Shown: piece by piece, positions 63,919-64,000 of the stretch
How the letters are laid out: every line of letters begins with the position of its first letter
How positions within the stretch are numbered: position 1 is the stretch's first letter
Origin: Campylobacteraceae bacterium
GTDB taxonomy: Bacteria; Campylobacterota; Campylobacteria; Campylobacterales; Arcobacteraceae
Assembly (NCBI GenBank): GCA_013215945.1
Contig: JABSOM010000008.1
Span: 62,001-126,000 of the forward strand
Reading direction: 5' to 3'
DNA length: 64,000 nucleotides
Made by a program: the position numbers and the translations under genes
The notes under the pieces: model-generated
Databases searched by the model: none
What the model saw: the letters and a program-made list of their open reading frames with translations, nothing else
Told to the model about the DNA's origin: nothing

Positions 63919-64000
63919 TTATTTTTTTCTAATACTTTCTTTTGCAAAACTTATTATTTTCATCAATTCTTTTTCATAAAGTTTTGAGGCTTCAATGCTT
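63919..64000 (-). CDS. 3' end of a minus-strand gene running off the window
   Basis: The last 82 bases read on the minus strand give an open frame of 26 codons to a TAA at 63919-63921: SIEASKLYEKELMKIISF, then AKESIRKK. Its lysine/glutamate-rich helical character is like the C-terminus of many cytoplasmic proteins. Too short to name. Confidence 0.45.
   Translation of the reverse strand, partial: SIEASKLYEKELMKIISFAKESIRKK

Overview
The window is strongly AT-rich chromosomal DNA of a free-living member of the Campylobacterota, most like Arcobacter and its relatives. Pointers are the ruvC / dnaA / dnaN / gyrB block with a split origin, H-boxes of the HxxHQWKxPL type in the sensor kinases, two-subunit glycine decarboxylase, class I NrdAB and TAXI/TRAP transport. 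No phage, insertion sequence, CRISPR array, tRNA or rRNA was recognised. The assignment rests on gene content and protein style, not on a search.

Layout. 1-1.8 kb: a Fec-type surface-signalling set (5' end of a TonB receptor with STN domain, FecR-like anti-sigma, ECF sigma). 1.9-9.2 kb: a TRIC-type channel, then the minus-strand run gcvT-gcvH-gcvPA-gcvPB-lipA-lpdA, which carries the whole glycine cleavage system plus its lipoylation enzyme. 9.3-14.9 kb: a two-component pair without a sensor domain, purN, thiI and an exported glycerophosphodiesterase. 14.9-20.5 kb: an intergenic region with a likely small RNA, a cytidylyltransferase divergent from a CDP-alcohol phosphatidyltransferase, a PHP phosphoesterase, and a MocR regulator with a CHMI-like tautomerase and a flavin-binding protein. 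20.5-26.1 kb: the replication origin, ruvC - oriC1 (DnaA-box cluster) - dnaA - oriC2 (inverted boxes plus DnaA-trio-like triplets) - dnaN - gyrB.

26-37.6 kb: K+ channel, DUF3010 protein, GGDEF/EAL protein, a tautomerase/MFS unit divergent from LysR/VOC, a LysE exporter, an AraC regulator, and a TAXI-TRAP uptake operon. 37.9-40.7 kb: a histidine kinase with a periplasmic ABC-substrate-binding-like sensor and its response regulator, divergent from the TRAP operon and probably its regulator. 40.7-48.8 kb: two DMT transporters, queF with an HTH gene, a structured minus-strand RNA, a DedA-like protein, a molybdate-type ABC operon with a separate di-Mop protein, a pair of small membrane zinc-ribbon proteins, and an RluA pseudouridine synthase. 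48.9-53.7 kb: purB, nrdA, nrdB.

53.7-64 kb is more accessory: a 575-bp nested inverted-repeat element without coding capacity (54523-55097), LysE, a diguanylate cyclase with an I-site, a thioesterase, a 22-residue membrane peptide gene, an exported DUF4139 protein, two unassigned soluble proteins, a second GGDEF/EAL protein, and an OmpA-like protein followed by a membrane-anchored helix-hairpin-helix protein. The least explained items are the 575-bp element, the minus-strand RNA at 42636-42800, the RNA candidate at 15281-15410 and the small-protein genes. The origin architecture is the best supported non-coding observation.
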